A stretch of DNA of 64,000 nucleotides from Rubripirellula reticaptiva (GCF_007860175.1 NZ_SJPX01000003.1:879380-943379); one strand, 5' to 3'; positions 1 through 8,464 are shown, counted from the first letter of the stretch. Translations and numbers: made by a program. Notes: generated from the sequence alone by a model not told the origin.

Positions 1-250
1 TATCGATCCAAAAGTGAAATCCGTCACTATCTTCCAGTCGCGAGTCTCGGCACCAGGGCAATTGGCGTTTTCCATTGACGCTGATCTGAAGCCCGATTCC
101 GGCTTTGCACCAAGCCATCCGAACGTCGGCAAAAACGGGTCGGTCGCCAAGGGCACCCAGCGACGGCAAACGACATTCCGGCGGCAACTTCAGTCCTTTG
201 CTGGACCAAGTGCACGGATTTTCCTGCAAATTCAGTTCAAATCGAAACAA
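1..250 (-). CDS. Conserved planctomycete hypothetical protein, partial (cut by left edge)
   Basis: An open minus-strand frame runs to base 1 without a stop and ends at the edge with 'SDGFHFWID'. Segments such as 'LFRFELN', 'FADVRMAW' and 'GKRQLPWCRDSR' resemble, from memory, a conserved planctomycete protein of unknown function whose members read '...FADVR.AWNE.G...V.GK..P.WCR...SDG..LWIDTRDT'. Only about 83 residues are present. The start is unsettled: no ATG or GTG lies in frame after the upstream in-frame TGA at 326-328, so the TTG at 248-250 is the only common start. The frame stays open and family-like upstream ('LIDPSF'), so the protein may begin earlier at an unusual codon. Function unknown. 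The identification rests on pattern recall, without a database search. Confidence 0.66.
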   Translation of the reverse strand, partial: MFRFELNLQENPCTWSSKGLKLPPECRLPSLGALGDRPVFADVRMAWCKAGIGLQISVNGKRQLPWCRDSRLEDSDGFHFWID

Positions 251-555
251 AAAGCTCGGGTCGATCAGTGATTGCGTTTTCAGTTCGTCCAGCGGTCCGT
301 CTCGCGCGAGTGAAAAGGTGACAAATCAGTCTTAGTCCTTGAAAGATTAGTTTGACGGCTAGCCAGACAATCGGCCAGGACACTGGACCGAGATCCAGGA
401 TTACTGTGCCGCGACGCCACGACCGTTGTAAACGGAACACGAAAACCCGCAATCTTTGGGGGGTGAGCATGAAAGCAAGTTCACTAACTAAATCCGTCCT
501 AGCGTTGATTTAGGGCATCGTTTCTGAATTTCTACTTTTGCGACGGCTACATTCC
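251..555. other. Intergenic region, no convincing gene
   Basis: About 300 bases separate the left-edge minus-strand gene from the plus-strand membrane-protein gene. Part of it (251-325) may be the N-terminus of the left-edge gene. Short frames here on both strands have no recognisable protein character. The region must hold divergent promoters, but no clear -35/-10 pair or operator was recognised. Confidence 0.5.
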
Positions 556-2310
556 ATGGGTTATACGGGCTACACCTCCAAACGTCCTCGATCGATTCTT
601 GTGATCGTTGGTGGTCTCGTTGCAACATTTTCGCTAGTCTTTGGCGCGTTTTTCGCGACGCCACAGCTTCATTATGCGTTGACGATGGATCCAACGCCCG
701 TCGAAATGACTTGGCAAGAACTTGTAGAAAACGGTCTGACCGACAACGCGCACGTTCGCTTGACCGACGTCGCGATGCTATCCGAAAACCCGCTTGATGG
801 TTTTGATGGACTTCCGGGACTGGATCAACGCGAACAACAAGCGATGTTCTTGCAAACATTCGCAGGTGAGAAATCGCCGCTGATCGTTGCTCCGACAGGT
901 GACGCCGCCAACTCGGTGACCACGCCCGCCAGAATTGTCGTCCCCTACTTTGTGTCGTCGATCGAATCCGCTTATGAAGAAACGTTGACGTCAGGCACTT
1001 TGACAGGCCGGTTCACGCTCGTCAAATCCAATGACTCAGCCAACGAGTTTGCGGACATGTTGCTCGCCGCCCGATCTGGTGACCTTTCCGGATTCAGCAA
1101 CGGCATGGGCCTTGGTGACGAAAGTGACGGAGACAAGAATGGCCTTGATGCGATGGCCGATGACGTTGGGAGCATCGAAGTCGAAGATGGTGCCGAATTG
1201 GCCAGCGACGAAACAAACGCGACTGAACCGTCACAAGAGCAGTCGCAATACGTCTTCGAACCGATTCACTCAGTCGCAAGTCCTCAGCAAGCGATTCAGT
1301 GGTTTGTGCTGAGTGCTCTTGGCGTTGCGTTGGGATTGGTCGTCTGTGGGGCCGGCGGACCATCAATTTTGTGCTGTTTCTTTTTCCAAGGTCCATCGTT
1401 GTTAAGCCTGTTGGGTTTCCCGATGCGTTACGGACGGCCAGGTTTGATCACTCGGTTCATCTACGCAGCGATCGGCATATCGCTTGTCAGTTATGGATAT
1501 GAACAACTAACCGTCACCGGTCGGATCGACCAACTCGATGGTGACCTCGCATACTGTGTGCTCGGCTATCTCGCCGTGTCGGTTGGCTCGGCCGCATTGT
1601 TGGGTGTGATCGTAAGCTTGGCAGCACAGAAATTGAGTACGTCGACGAAACCGAAAACGACAACGGCTAACAAGCCAAACTCCAAAATGTCGTACGCTCA
1701 AGCCTGTGGCATGGAAGCGGATGATGCAATCGGCACTCGCCGCTATGTCCAGAAACAACTTTCGATCAGCGATCGCAGTCCGTCCGGACGCGTCAACGAA
1801 GCGGCTGAAAAGCTCGTGAAGGTCGGTTTCTCGGTACCGAAAACACTGACGGGACGTTCGGCCGAAGGCGTGTCGATCGGCTCGGTTCAACTTGGCTGCC
1901 AAGACATGGTTGTTGTCGAAACCGAGGACACCGACGACGAACTGCAAATGCGAATGATCAGCATCCTAGAAGACGGTTTGACGCTGATCACGTTGTCGCC
2001 CGGTCGTTGCAGCGTGGCCGAAAAACGGCTTGGCACCTCGGGCTACTACAGCGTTTGTCCAAGTGATGATCCGGAAGTCCTGTTCTCCTTTCACTTGGAA
2101 CAAACCGTCTCGATGGCCGAAAAACGTAAGACGGTGATCGTCTCGTTTGATGAAGCTGAACTGACAGACGTTTGCGAGTTTGCGAACCGAATCTTTGCCG
2201 ACATTCAAACACAGTACGGCGAAGCGTATTTTGAAATCGGCGATGCTCGACACGGCCGGTTCCGATATCCGCCTCAACCGATCCGCCAAGAGAAATCGAA
2301 GGCTAGCTAA
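556..2310 (+). CDS. Multi-pass membrane protein of unknown function
   Basis: About 584 residues from the ATG at 556; a TTG six codons upstream (538) is a less likely start. A hydrophobic segment near residues 13-36 is followed by an extracytoplasmic-looking, acidic region of about 200 residues rich in Asp, Glu and Ser. A cluster of three or four hydrophobic segments lies near residues 240-350, one containing 'GAGGPSILCCFFF'. A soluble C-terminal part of about 200 residues follows, with a Lys/Thr/Ser-rich linker after the last helix. No catalytic motif was recognised. The overall plan (one helix, large loop, helical bundle, cytoplasmic tail) would fit an envelope-associated protein, but this is inference. 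Downstream neighbours are not obviously linked in function. Confidence 0.72.
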   Translation: MGYTGYTSKRPRSILVIVGGLVATFSLVFGAFFATPQLHYALTMDPTPVEMTWQELVENGLTDNAHVRLTDVAMLSENPLDGFDGLPGLDQREQQAMFLQTFAGEKSPLIVAPTGDAANSVTTPARIVVPYFVSSIESAYEETLTSGTLTGRFTLVKSNDSANEFADMLLAARSGDLSGFSNGMGLGDESDGDKNGLDAMADDVGSIEVEDGAELASDETNATEPSQEQSQYVFEPIHSVASPQQAIQWFVLSALGVALGLVVCGAGGPSILCCFFFQGPSLLSLLGFPMRYGRPGLITRFIYAAIGISLVSYGYEQLTVTGRIDQLDGDLAYCVLGYLAVSVGSAALLGVIVSLAAQKLSTSTKPKTTTANKPNSKMSYAQACGMEADDAIGTRRYVQKQLSISDRSPSGRVNEAAEKLVKVGFSVPKTLTGRSAEGVSIGSVQLGCQDMVVVETEDTDDELQMRMISILEDGLTLITLSPGRCSVAEKRLGTSGYYSVCPSDDPEVLFSFHLEQTVSMAEKRKTVIVSFDEAELTDVCEFANRIFADIQTQYGEAYFEIGDARHGRFRYPPQPIRQEKSKAS

Positions 2311-2433
2311 TACTTTCGACAACATCGCGATCGCAGCGTTGGTTCCGCAACCGCTGCTTAAACGCTATAGATGCGTAATCGATCGGCAAGCTGCTGGTCG
2401 ATCTTTTCCAATTGCGTTTTTTAGGTTTGGCAA

Positions 2434-2997
2434 ATGGCGTTTTCGCTGCGATATCAGTCGACCGAAGCGATGCATCCGGCTCGTGCGTTCGAAATCAAGG
2501 CGGACGCAGCAATCCTGGTCGCCAAATACCAGTGGACTCATTGCCAGGCGATTGACTTGGATCAACCCTCTGATGGTCGCTTGGTCGGGATCAGCGAGAA
2601 TGATCCCGAGTGGTCGAACGACTTCGTGGATACCAAGGAAGATGTTCCGGTGGGCACCGTAATCGTGATCGCCGAACTGCTGTGCGAACTGTCTCGCCGC
2701 CACCGAGTCGGTTGGGAGTTGGCGGATGCGGATTCAGGTCAATCAATCGGCGAAATCCGTAGCGGGACCATCGAAAGCCGACTGATCACGCAGCTTCAGT
2801 GGATCCACTCAGCGGATCAAATGCTGGACGAAACGTCCGGCGACGGTGATGATGAATCGTCGGATCTCTTGGACGAAAACGAGTGGTATTCGGTTGGAAT
2901 GAACCTGGACATTGACGTGAACGCGCCGGTAGTCAAGGACGACCATGACGACGGAGAAGACGACGGGCCACGATTGCTGAAGTTCCCGGGTAAATAG
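2434..2997 (+). CDS. Hypothetical acidic protein
   Basis: 187 residues, beginning at an ATG preceded by an AGG nine bases upstream. It has no signal peptide or membrane helix. The last 60 residues are strongly acidic ('SGDGDDESSDLLDENEW', then 'DDHDDGEDD'), ending in a short basic tail 'LLKFPGK'. The first 130 residues look like a compact alpha/beta domain with mixed composition. No family was recognised. The length and composition support a real cytoplasmic gene rather than a chance frame. It lies 123 bases after the membrane-protein gene on the same strand, so co-transcription is possible but not shown. Confidence 0.62.
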   Translation: MAFSLRYQSTEAMHPARAFEIKADAAILVAKYQWTHCQAIDLDQPSDGRLVGISENDPEWSNDFVDTKEDVPVGTVIVIAELLCELSRRHRVGWELADADSGQSIGEIRSGTIESRLITQLQWIHSADQMLDETSGDGDDESSDLLDENEWYSVGMNLDIDVNAPVVKDDHDDGEDDGPRLLKFPGK

Positions 2998-3148
2998 CAG
3001 TTGCCGCTTTTGTCGTGATTCGCTGCTTAAGTTTCAAATGGCAGATTTTGATCGCGGCAAGAATTTTTTGCGCTGTGTGTTTCCGGCGACAGGTTCTGGG
3101 TTAGTTGACGCTGCAAAAGCAGACTCTTCTGACCCAGGAACCTTAGCG

Positions 3149-3862
3149 ATGTCGAAACGAGTTTCCCACAGCCTGCTGGATCCCTACATCGGTCCGCCTC
3201 TCGCCGCTCTCTATCCTCGCTTGCCAATCCCAAGGTGGTTTCCACCCGAAGGAATTGTGGCGATCGGACACTTGTCTGCGATCGGCGGTGCGATTGGCTT
3301 AGCCATTTCGACTCAGGTCTGGTGGGGCGGTTTGATTGCCGCCGTCGGCATTGCCGGAAATCACTTTGCCGATTGCATCGACGGCCGGCATGCTCGTGCG
3401 ACCGGCCAGTGTCGGAACGGTGGCGAACTGTTGGACCACTTTACCGATCCGTTGTCATTCACGTATTGGATGGTCGGGTTAGCGGTCGCATGCGGACGGT
3501 TGGACCTCGGCTTGGTTGCCGTCATCGCGCTGATGGCGATGGCCGTACTGACGAACTTGCGAGCCAAGTTGACGGGCGAGTTTACTCTGGCCGCGTTTGG
3601 TCCGACCGAGTTCAAGTCGCTGTTGGCTGGGTTTGGTGTCGTGCTGGCGATCATCGGTTCACTCGCCGGATTGGAAATCGCGTTGGCAAGTGCCACGGTG
3701 GGGCTGGCGACGCTTTGCATCCTTGGCGTCACGCTGCTGCCGATTCAGTTGTTCCAGTCTGTTCGCGAAGTCAACCGCTTCGGTGGCCAGCCTGACACTA
3801 GCGATTGGGAAACAACTCGCAGCACGACGCATCCGGCAGCGCAAAAAAACAGCGCCGCTTGA
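3149..3862 (+). CDS. CDP-alcohol phosphatidyltransferase family membrane protein
   Basis: The family transfers a phospho-alcohol from a CDP-activated lipid or alcohol to a second alcohol inside the membrane, as in phospholipid synthesis. The signature DxxDGxxAR...GxxxDxxxD is complete: 'DCIDGRHAR' followed by 'GELLDHFTD'. The rest is hydrophobic, with about six candidate helices including one just before the motif. The start chosen is the ATG at 3149, with an AGGAA about eight bases upstream, giving 237 residues. An in-frame ATG at 3038 would add 37 residues of poor, non-hydrophobic sequence. The acceptor alcohol cannot be told from sequence. It converges with the superoxide dismutase gene. 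Confidence 0.85.
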   Translation: MSKRVSHSLLDPYIGPPLAALYPRLPIPRWFPPEGIVAIGHLSAIGGAIGLAISTQVWWGGLIAAVGIAGNHFADCIDGRHARATGQCRNGGELLDHFTDPLSFTYWMVGLAVACGRLDLGLVAVIALMAMAVLTNLRAKLTGEFTLAAFGPTEFKSLLAGFGVVLAIIGSLAGLEIALASATVGLATLCILGVTLLPIQLFQSVREVNRFGGQPDTSDWETTRSTTHPAAQKNSAA

Positions 3863-3887
3863 ACTGGTCCAATCGACGCTGCGAGTG

Positions 3888-3908
3888 CTTGGCAATCGAA
3901 CCGCCAAG
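3888..3908. terminator. Candidate bidirectional terminator hairpin
   Basis: A 6-bp perfect stem (cttggc / gccaag) with a 9-base loop lies in the 87-bp gap between two convergent genes, 25 bases after the stop of the phosphatidyltransferase gene and about 40 bases past the end of sodC. There is no long T run on either side, so this is a tentative call based on position and pairing. Confidence 0.33.
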
Positions 3909-3949
3909 AGCGTATTCGATTGCGTCCAATGAGACAGCTATGGTGGCGT

Positions 3950-4531
3950 TTACTTGCCGGCGGCTTTGTACTCTGGATTTCCAGCGCCGATGATACCAAC
4001 GCCGACGCGAGGGCCAGCGTCACCACTGGGTTGGCTGGTCAAGTCATCCTTGCCAGCATGGACAACAAAGCTGCGACCCAAGATGAAGTGCAACATCGTG
4101 TGCTCGAGCGTGACATCAACTGTTGCTTCGCCTTCGGCGTTTGCAGTGATGTTGCCCAAGTCACCGACGTGACCGTGACCAGGGGCGCCGTGTGGCACGC
4201 CGCTTGGGTTGAAGTGACCGCCGGCGCTGGTGCCATCTTTCATGTTTCGCATGTCGCCAAACTCATGGATGTGAAACCCATGGTCACCAGGCGTCAGATT
4301 GCGAATCTTGCCCATCACTTGCAGGTTTTCACCCTTTTGCATCAAACGCAGCATGCCGCGAACTTTGCCGCCGGCGGTCGGCTGGATCACCGCAACGCCA
4401 AGAGTCGGCATGGCAGCGTGCGCGCCGGCGTGTTCGTGGTCGTGTGCTTTCGTCTCTTGAGCAAAGCTTGATTGCATCATCAATGCAGCAACAGCAAACG
4501 CGGAAGCAAAGGAAAACGTGGATCGAATCAT
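3950..4531 (-). CDS. sodC: Cu/Zn superoxide dismutase, exported, cysteine-free
   Basis: Converts superoxide to oxygen and hydrogen peroxide in the periplasm or outside the cell. 193 residues: a signal peptide ending near 'SSFAQ', a His-rich linker ('HDHEHAGAH') that could bind metal, then the beta-barrel domain. Copper and zinc ligands are all visible: 'GFHIHEFGD', 'AGGHFNP', 'HGAPGHGHVGDLGN' and 'FVVHAG', plus the active-site Arg in 'GDAGPRVGVGIIG'. The two cysteines of the usual intrasubunit disulphide are both replaced: the one in the 'CTSAG' position is Gly, and the one in the 'ACGVIG' position is Val. The whole protein has no Cys. It lies on the opposite strand to, and converges with, the phosphatidyltransferase gene. 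Confidence 0.93.
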   Translation of the reverse strand: MIRSTFSFASAFAVAALMMQSSFAQETKAHDHEHAGAHAAMPTLGVAVIQPTAGGKVRGMLRLMQKGENLQVMGKIRNLTPGDHGFHIHEFGDMRNMKDGTSAGGHFNPSGVPHGAPGHGHVGDLGNITANAEGEATVDVTLEHTMLHFILGRSFVVHAGKDDLTSQPSGDAGPRVGVGIIGAGNPEYKAAGK

Positions 4532-4692
4532 GGGGAGAATCCTTGGATCGTGGGGAAGGAATGGGCGGCAGCGCCCGAGCGATATCGTAAAGGCTGGAGT
4601 GGAAACTAACCACTAGTTCTAAAAGCGTTGCAGATACTGTGCCGAAGCCGTCATTGCGATTGGCAACATGAACGTCTAGCGAAACAGAAACT

Positions 4693-4713
4693 CTGGCGTA
4701 ACGCGTACGCCGG
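4693..4713 (-). terminator. Candidate terminator after the metallophosphoesterase gene
   Basis: The hairpin ggcgta-acgcg-tacgcc (6 bp, extendable by a wobble pair and one further pair) lies about 20 bases beyond the stop codon of the minus-strand metallophosphoesterase gene. On the minus strand it is followed by a moderately T-rich stretch. Called on structure and position only. Confidence 0.35.
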
Positions 4714-4733
4714 TCGCTTCGCTGCGTCCTATT

Positions 4734-6740
4734 CTACTCGGCCGGGACAAGTCGGTCGTCAGACCCCAACAATCCCATCGTTGCCGAACTGCTGTGGTCT
4801 AGCACAAACGGCCCAAGAGTCCGGTCCAAGTGCATCAGCAATCTGGTCGCAGGAGTGACTTCATGACGTTTTTCGGGCGTAAAGTCGGCTTCGTAGGCGG
4901 CGCCTTCGGTGATGCGAACTTCATTGATTTTGCCAAGAAAACCTCGCACCGCTGATCCGTTTTCGTTCGTGTCTGCACCGATATACAGCGGCAAATCGTT
5001 ACGAGTTCGTTTTCCGCTAGCGGTTTTCGAACCGGCCAATTTTCCGTCCACATAGACGCGTACTTCGGTTCCGTCGTACAAGCCGGCGACATGCGTCCAC
5101 TTATGGTTGAGCATCTTTTTCGTTGCTTTCGCACTGACGTATTTGCCGTTCAAGTGGACGTCAAACTGTGGCACACCTTCGTCGATGAAGATCGCAAACT
5201 CGCTGCCCTGTGTTTTGGCGATCGCACCTCGCATCCCAGCCGATTGGTCGGGATTGAACCAAGCTTCTACGGTGAACGGTCCATCGGGCAGATTCAATTC
5301 GGACGATTCGATTCGGACTGCATCCTGTTCGGTCGTCATGTTCAAACATCGATCAGGTTGGTTGGCAAAATAATCAGCAGGGACCGCCGACAAACGCATC
5401 GAAACAGGTGTCAGGACAGGTGGCATCGCGATTCGCGCCGATTCGCCAACGTATTCCATGTCCAAGCGAATTTTGGGAACACTCAACGTCGATTCAGGGT
5501 CAGCCAAGCGACGAAGTGCCACCTCGATGACTTTGGATTCGCCCGACTGGATCTTAAAGTGATCATGGTCAAGCGATGATTTCCAATCCGTCCCGATTTG
5601 ATCCAACGATACCGTCAAGTCGACTGGCCGAAGTGCCGGGTTCTTGATCTCGAACGTCACCGAACCGGACGCCGATCCATCGACTTGCAGTTGCATTTGG
5701 TGATCAGTCTGTTCAGGTCGAATTCGTTGTGCCTTTTCGATTTCAGCTAGAAATTCGGGTGTGAATTCAGTCGGGTCGATGACCGATCCGATTGGCAGCG
5801 CCGCGACGGTCACGCCGGCCGGGCGAACTGTAACCACGTTTAAGTGATGCAAGTATCCGGCGCCTGGGATTTCGGCTGACAAGTGACCGCCGGTCGTCGC
5901 CAGGGTGTAGTACGCAATGCCATCTTTGGGACCATCGAAACGCATGTGGTGAATGTGTCCGGCGAACACGGCTGAGACATTGCCCGCAGATTTCAGCATT
6001 TCATGAACGACGTCCCAGTTGCCGCCCGTGTATCCACGGCCTGTCCATCGCGGGTGGTGCAAAAAGACGAAAACGTGGGCAGCCGATTTGTGTTGTTCGA
6101 GCGCTTTGCGAAGGAAGTCGAGCTGTTCATCGCTCATCGTTTGCAGCTTGCCGGAATTGAATCCCTTGACGTTCTTTTCGCGGTCGCCCTCGTCACTGTA
6201 CAGAACAACGAACGCTGAATTCTTGTGTGCGAACGAATACCACAGCGGACCGAAATGCTTTTCGTAGCTTGCTTCGTGTTCGCCCTGCGGCGGCTCGGTC
6301 CTGCCTCGCCAATAGACGTCGTGGTTGCCAGCGACCGGGAACCACTTCATTTTCAACTGGTTCATGATGTCCTTGTATTCGGTCATCTGCTCCATCCACT
6401 CTTCCGTCTCGTTGTACCCCTGGATCAGGTCACCGACGGTCATCACCATGTCGGGATCCAGCAAGTTGGTATCGGCAACGGCTTGTTCAAGGACACGCAA
6501 GCCTTCGGGAACTCCGCCCGTACGATCGCCGTACACAATGAACTGAAAAGCGTCTTCCTCTTTTGCCATCGGCAAGGTACGCGATTCGCCGCGAGTGGTG
6601 AAAATTGCCTTCCCCGATTCATGATCGTGCGAATGTTCGCCTTGGCCGTCGTGAGCCAGAGCGGCTGTGGGAACGATTGAACAAACCAGCAGGAAAGCAA
6701 TCTGAAAAGCGGGGATTGGCAACGGCGATCGGATCGGCAT
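4734..6740 (-). CDS. Secreted metallophosphoesterase with C-terminal LamG-like domain
   Basis: 668 residues from the ATG at 6740. The frame stays open further upstream but that part lacks protein character, and the signal peptide 'IAFLLVCSIVPTAALA' starts here. The mature N-terminus is His-rich ('HDGQGEHSHDHES'). Calcineurin-like phosphoesterase motifs appear in order: 'VYGDRTGG', 'VGDLIQG', 'AGNHDVYW', 'FLHHPRW' and 'FAGHIHHM', giving a two-metal centre. After a beta-rich middle region, residues of about 480-610 look like a LamG/concanavalin-type fold ('FTVEAWFNPD', 'WTHVAGLYDG', 'LYIGADTN', 'FLGKINEVRI'), often a carbohydrate- or surface-binding module. The substrate is unknown; phosphomonoester or phosphodiester cleavage outside the cytoplasm is the family role. 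Divergent from the lipoprotein gene at 7004. Confidence 0.86.
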   Translation of the reverse strand: MPIRSPLPIPAFQIAFLLVCSIVPTAALAHDGQGEHSHDHESGKAIFTTRGESRTLPMAKEEDAFQFIVYGDRTGGVPEGLRVLEQAVADTNLLDPDMVMTVGDLIQGYNETEEWMEQMTEYKDIMNQLKMKWFPVAGNHDVYWRGRTEPPQGEHEASYEKHFGPLWYSFAHKNSAFVVLYSDEGDREKNVKGFNSGKLQTMSDEQLDFLRKALEQHKSAAHVFVFLHHPRWTGRGYTGGNWDVVHEMLKSAGNVSAVFAGHIHHMRFDGPKDGIAYYTLATTGGHLSAEIPGAGYLHHLNVVTVRPAGVTVAALPIGSVIDPTEFTPEFLAEIEKAQRIRPEQTDHQMQLQVDGSASGSVTFEIKNPALRPVDLTVSLDQIGTDWKSSLDHDHFKIQSGESKVIEVALRRLADPESTLSVPKIRLDMEYVGESARIAMPPVLTPVSMRLSAVPADYFANQPDRCLNMTTEQDAVRIESSELNLPDGPFTVEAWFNPDQSAGMRGAIAKTQGSEFAIFIDEGVPQFDVHLNGKYVSAKATKKMLNHKWTHVAGLYDGTEVRVYVDGKLAGSKTASGKRTRNDLPLYIGADTNENGSAVRGFLGKINEVRITEGAAYEADFTPEKRHEVTPATRLLMHLDRTLGPFVLDHSSSATMGLLGSDDRLVPAE

Positions 6741-7003
6741 CGTGGAGTTCTTTTGTCGGGAGAGTGAAAATAGACAATTGTCTGGCGGGAGTTCTTCTCC
6801 GCACACTTTAACCGGTCTCCCGTCTGTTTGCTGGTCCACAAGGCAGTGAACATTCTGTGAAATCGGCGTGAACCTGTTGGGTAGGATAGGTTCGGACGGC
6901 GTTTTATGCGGTGTGATGCTGCAACATGCAGCGTCTCGCTGGTGACGATGCTGGAAACCGTATTGATTCCTGAGTCTGTACCAATCGGCGACGGCAGTCC
7001 AGA
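6741..7003. promoter_or_regulatory. Divergent promoter region with a perfect 12-bp palindrome
   Basis: This 263-bp gap lies between the divergent metallophosphoesterase and lipoprotein genes. A perfect palindrome, agacaattgtct, sits at 6772-6783, 31 bases before the metallophosphoesterase start, a position suited to an operator. No strong sigma-70 hexamer pair was identified. The operator role is inference. Confidence 0.35.
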
Positions 7004-8095
7004 ATGATGTTTCGTGTTCGCCCCACTCGCCTTTACTTTTTGTTGGATTCGCTTTTCGTGCACACATCGAAAACTACCTCGCAAACTATTTCCATCGCCC
7101 GCACCTTCGCCTGCCTGCTGGTCATGTCGGTTGTCGTTCTGGTGACTGGCGGTTGTGATCCCGCGCCGGTGTCCGTGTCTTCGTCGACACCGGCTGAAAT
7201 TCCGGCTGCGACCGTTGCTGAATCGATTCCGCAGCCCAAGGCGATTGATGCGACAGTCGACGCGCCGCTGGATCAGCCGACCAACGCTTGGGGCGAATTG
7301 ATTTCGGTTGTGCCTAGCGAATTTCCGGATGACGATGCGATCCGAGTCTTGGCCTGGAACATTGAATCCGAAGGCGCCAACGCCGATACGATTGCCGACC
7401 AGATCATGGCGCTGCCGCGTTACGACATCTATGGATTTTCGGAAGTGCGTCCGCAAGATTTTGCGACGATCCGTGATCGCTTGGGCAACGACTATGCCTG
7501 TCGATACAGCAAGTCGGGGTACAACGACCGGTTGGCCTATGCGATTCGCAAAGACCGCTTCCAGATCGTGAACCAATACGAATTGAAAGAGTTCGAATCT
7601 CACACGCTGAATCCGGGAAACTACCGTTCGCCGTACATCACCGAAGTGAAGGACATCAAGACGGGACGTGAGTTGACGCTGGTGCTGAACCACTTGGCTC
7701 GAGGGAAAGCCGAAATTCGCCAGGCACAAGCGGCGGGATTGAGTGCCTGGGCAGCATCGCTTGGCGACACGCCGCTGATCGCGATCGGCGACTATAACTT
7801 CGATTACGTTTTCGCGACCGACAAAGGCAACGATGCGTTTGACGTGTTTTTGAAAAACGACGTCGTCAAATGGGTACGTCCAACGCCGATGGTGGATTCA
7901 AACTGGTTCGACGGAAACGGCGACGGAGTCGATGACTATCCGGGGTCGCTGCTGGACTTTGTCTTCGTCGGCGGCGAGGCAAAGACATGGAAGTCGGAAT
8001 GCCGCGTCCTAGTACGTGAAGGCGACTTCCCTGACGACAAAATCACCAGCGATCACCGCCCGGTTGAGTTCACGATCTTACCGCAGGCGAATTAA
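7004..8095 (+). CDS. Lipoprotein of the endonuclease/exonuclease/phosphatase (EEP) family
   Basis: The EEP fold hydrolyses phosphodiester or phosphomonoester bonds with Mg2+. A lipoprotein signal ends in the lipobox 'VTGGC' (Cys about residue 51), followed by a Pro/Ala/Ser-rich linker. Family motifs are 'RVLAWNIESEG' (start of the domain), 'YGFSEVR' (metal-binding Glu), 'LNHLARG' (catalytic His), 'IAIGDYNFDY' (GDxN) and 'SDHRPVEFTI' (terminal DH). The signal region is long from the ATG at 7004; a GTG at 7058 would give a more normal length. The protein is therefore predicted to be membrane-anchored and active outside the cytoplasm. Its neighbour is also a secreted phosphoesterase, which hints at shared use in phosphate or nucleic-acid scavenging, though this is inference. 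Confidence 0.85.
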   Translation: MMFRVRPTRLYFLLDSLFVHTSKTTSQTISIARTFACLLVMSVVVLVTGGCDPAPVSVSSSTPAEIPAATVAESIPQPKAIDATVDAPLDQPTNAWGELISVVPSEFPDDDAIRVLAWNIESEGANADTIADQIMALPRYDIYGFSEVRPQDFATIRDRLGNDYACRYSKSGYNDRLAYAIRKDRFQIVNQYELKEFESHTLNPGNYRSPYITEVKDIKTGRELTLVLNHLARGKAEIRQAQAAGLSAWAASLGDTPLIAIGDYNFDYVFATDKGNDAFDVFLKNDVVKWVRPTPMVDSNWFDGNGDGVDDYPGSLLDFVFVGGEAKTWKSECRVLVREGDFPDDKITSDHRPVEFTILPQAN

Positions 8096-8135
8096 CGCTG
8101 GCGGGATCCCCAACTTCAAACCGCTGTACGCGAAG

Positions 8136-8149
8136 GCAGACGAATCTGC
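8136..8149. terminator. Short hairpin between convergent genes
   Basis: A 5-bp stem with a tetraloop (gcaga-cgaa-tctgc) occupies the end of the 54-bp gap between the convergent lipoprotein and cupin genes. It is short, and only its position suggests a terminator. Confidence 0.22.
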
Positions 8150-8464
8150 TTACTTTGCCATCGTGATGATCACGACGCTGTCCGTTGTCGCGGTCAACGA
8201 GTGCAATTCGCCAGCGCTCAGGCTGATCAGATTGCCGGCATTCATTGCAAATGATTCCTCCGACGCGGTGAACGCGACTCGGCCACTCAGACACAGCACC
8301 GTGATCTCTTTGGCCGCTTTGTGTTCGGGAATCGTCTTGCCAGCCGGCATCGCAAGTCGCATGTGCTTGAATGATTCGTTCTGTAATACCAACTTCGGTT
8401 TTCCTTCCGGCTCGCCGCTTGCAATGGATAGGTCGAACATTTTGGTCGGTTGATTGTCGTTCAT
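8150..8464 (-). CDS. Small cupin-domain protein
   Basis: 104 residues from the ATG at 8464; an upstream in-frame start would add 13 residues without features. A single small beta-barrel cupin is suggested by 'MPAGKTIPEHKA', 'ITVLCLSGRVAFT' and 'LSAGELHSLTAT', which match the two cupin motifs. The first motif is degenerate (one His and one Lys rather than HxH), so metal binding is doubtful. Members of this type usually sense or bind small molecules or act as minor accessory proteins; no substrate can be named. It lies 64 bases downstream of the YwiC-like gene on the same strand, so the two may share a transcript. Confidence 0.8.
   Translation of the reverse strand: MNDNQPTKMFDLSIASGEPEGKPKLVLQNESFKHMRLAMPAGKTIPEHKAAKEITVLCLSGRVAFTASEESFAMNAGNLISLSAGELHSLTATTDSVVIITMAK

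Noticed and set aside
3920-4471. 183-codon plus-strand frame over sodC
   Set aside because: It is antisense to a gene with complete Cu/Zn SOD motifs; its peptide is low-complexity His/Gln/Val sequence from the reverse reading.
6741-7067. N-terminal extension of the metallophosphoesterase up to 7067
   Set aside because: The extra 109 residues precede a perfect signal peptide, lack hydrophobic or domain features, and would overlap the divergent lipoprotein gene.
6443-7729. 428-codon minus-strand frame over the EEP lipoprotein and the start of the metallophosphoesterase gene
   Set aside because: Both covered genes have clear domains in their own frames; this frame is Arg/His-rich without motifs, typical of an antisense shadow in high-GC DNA.
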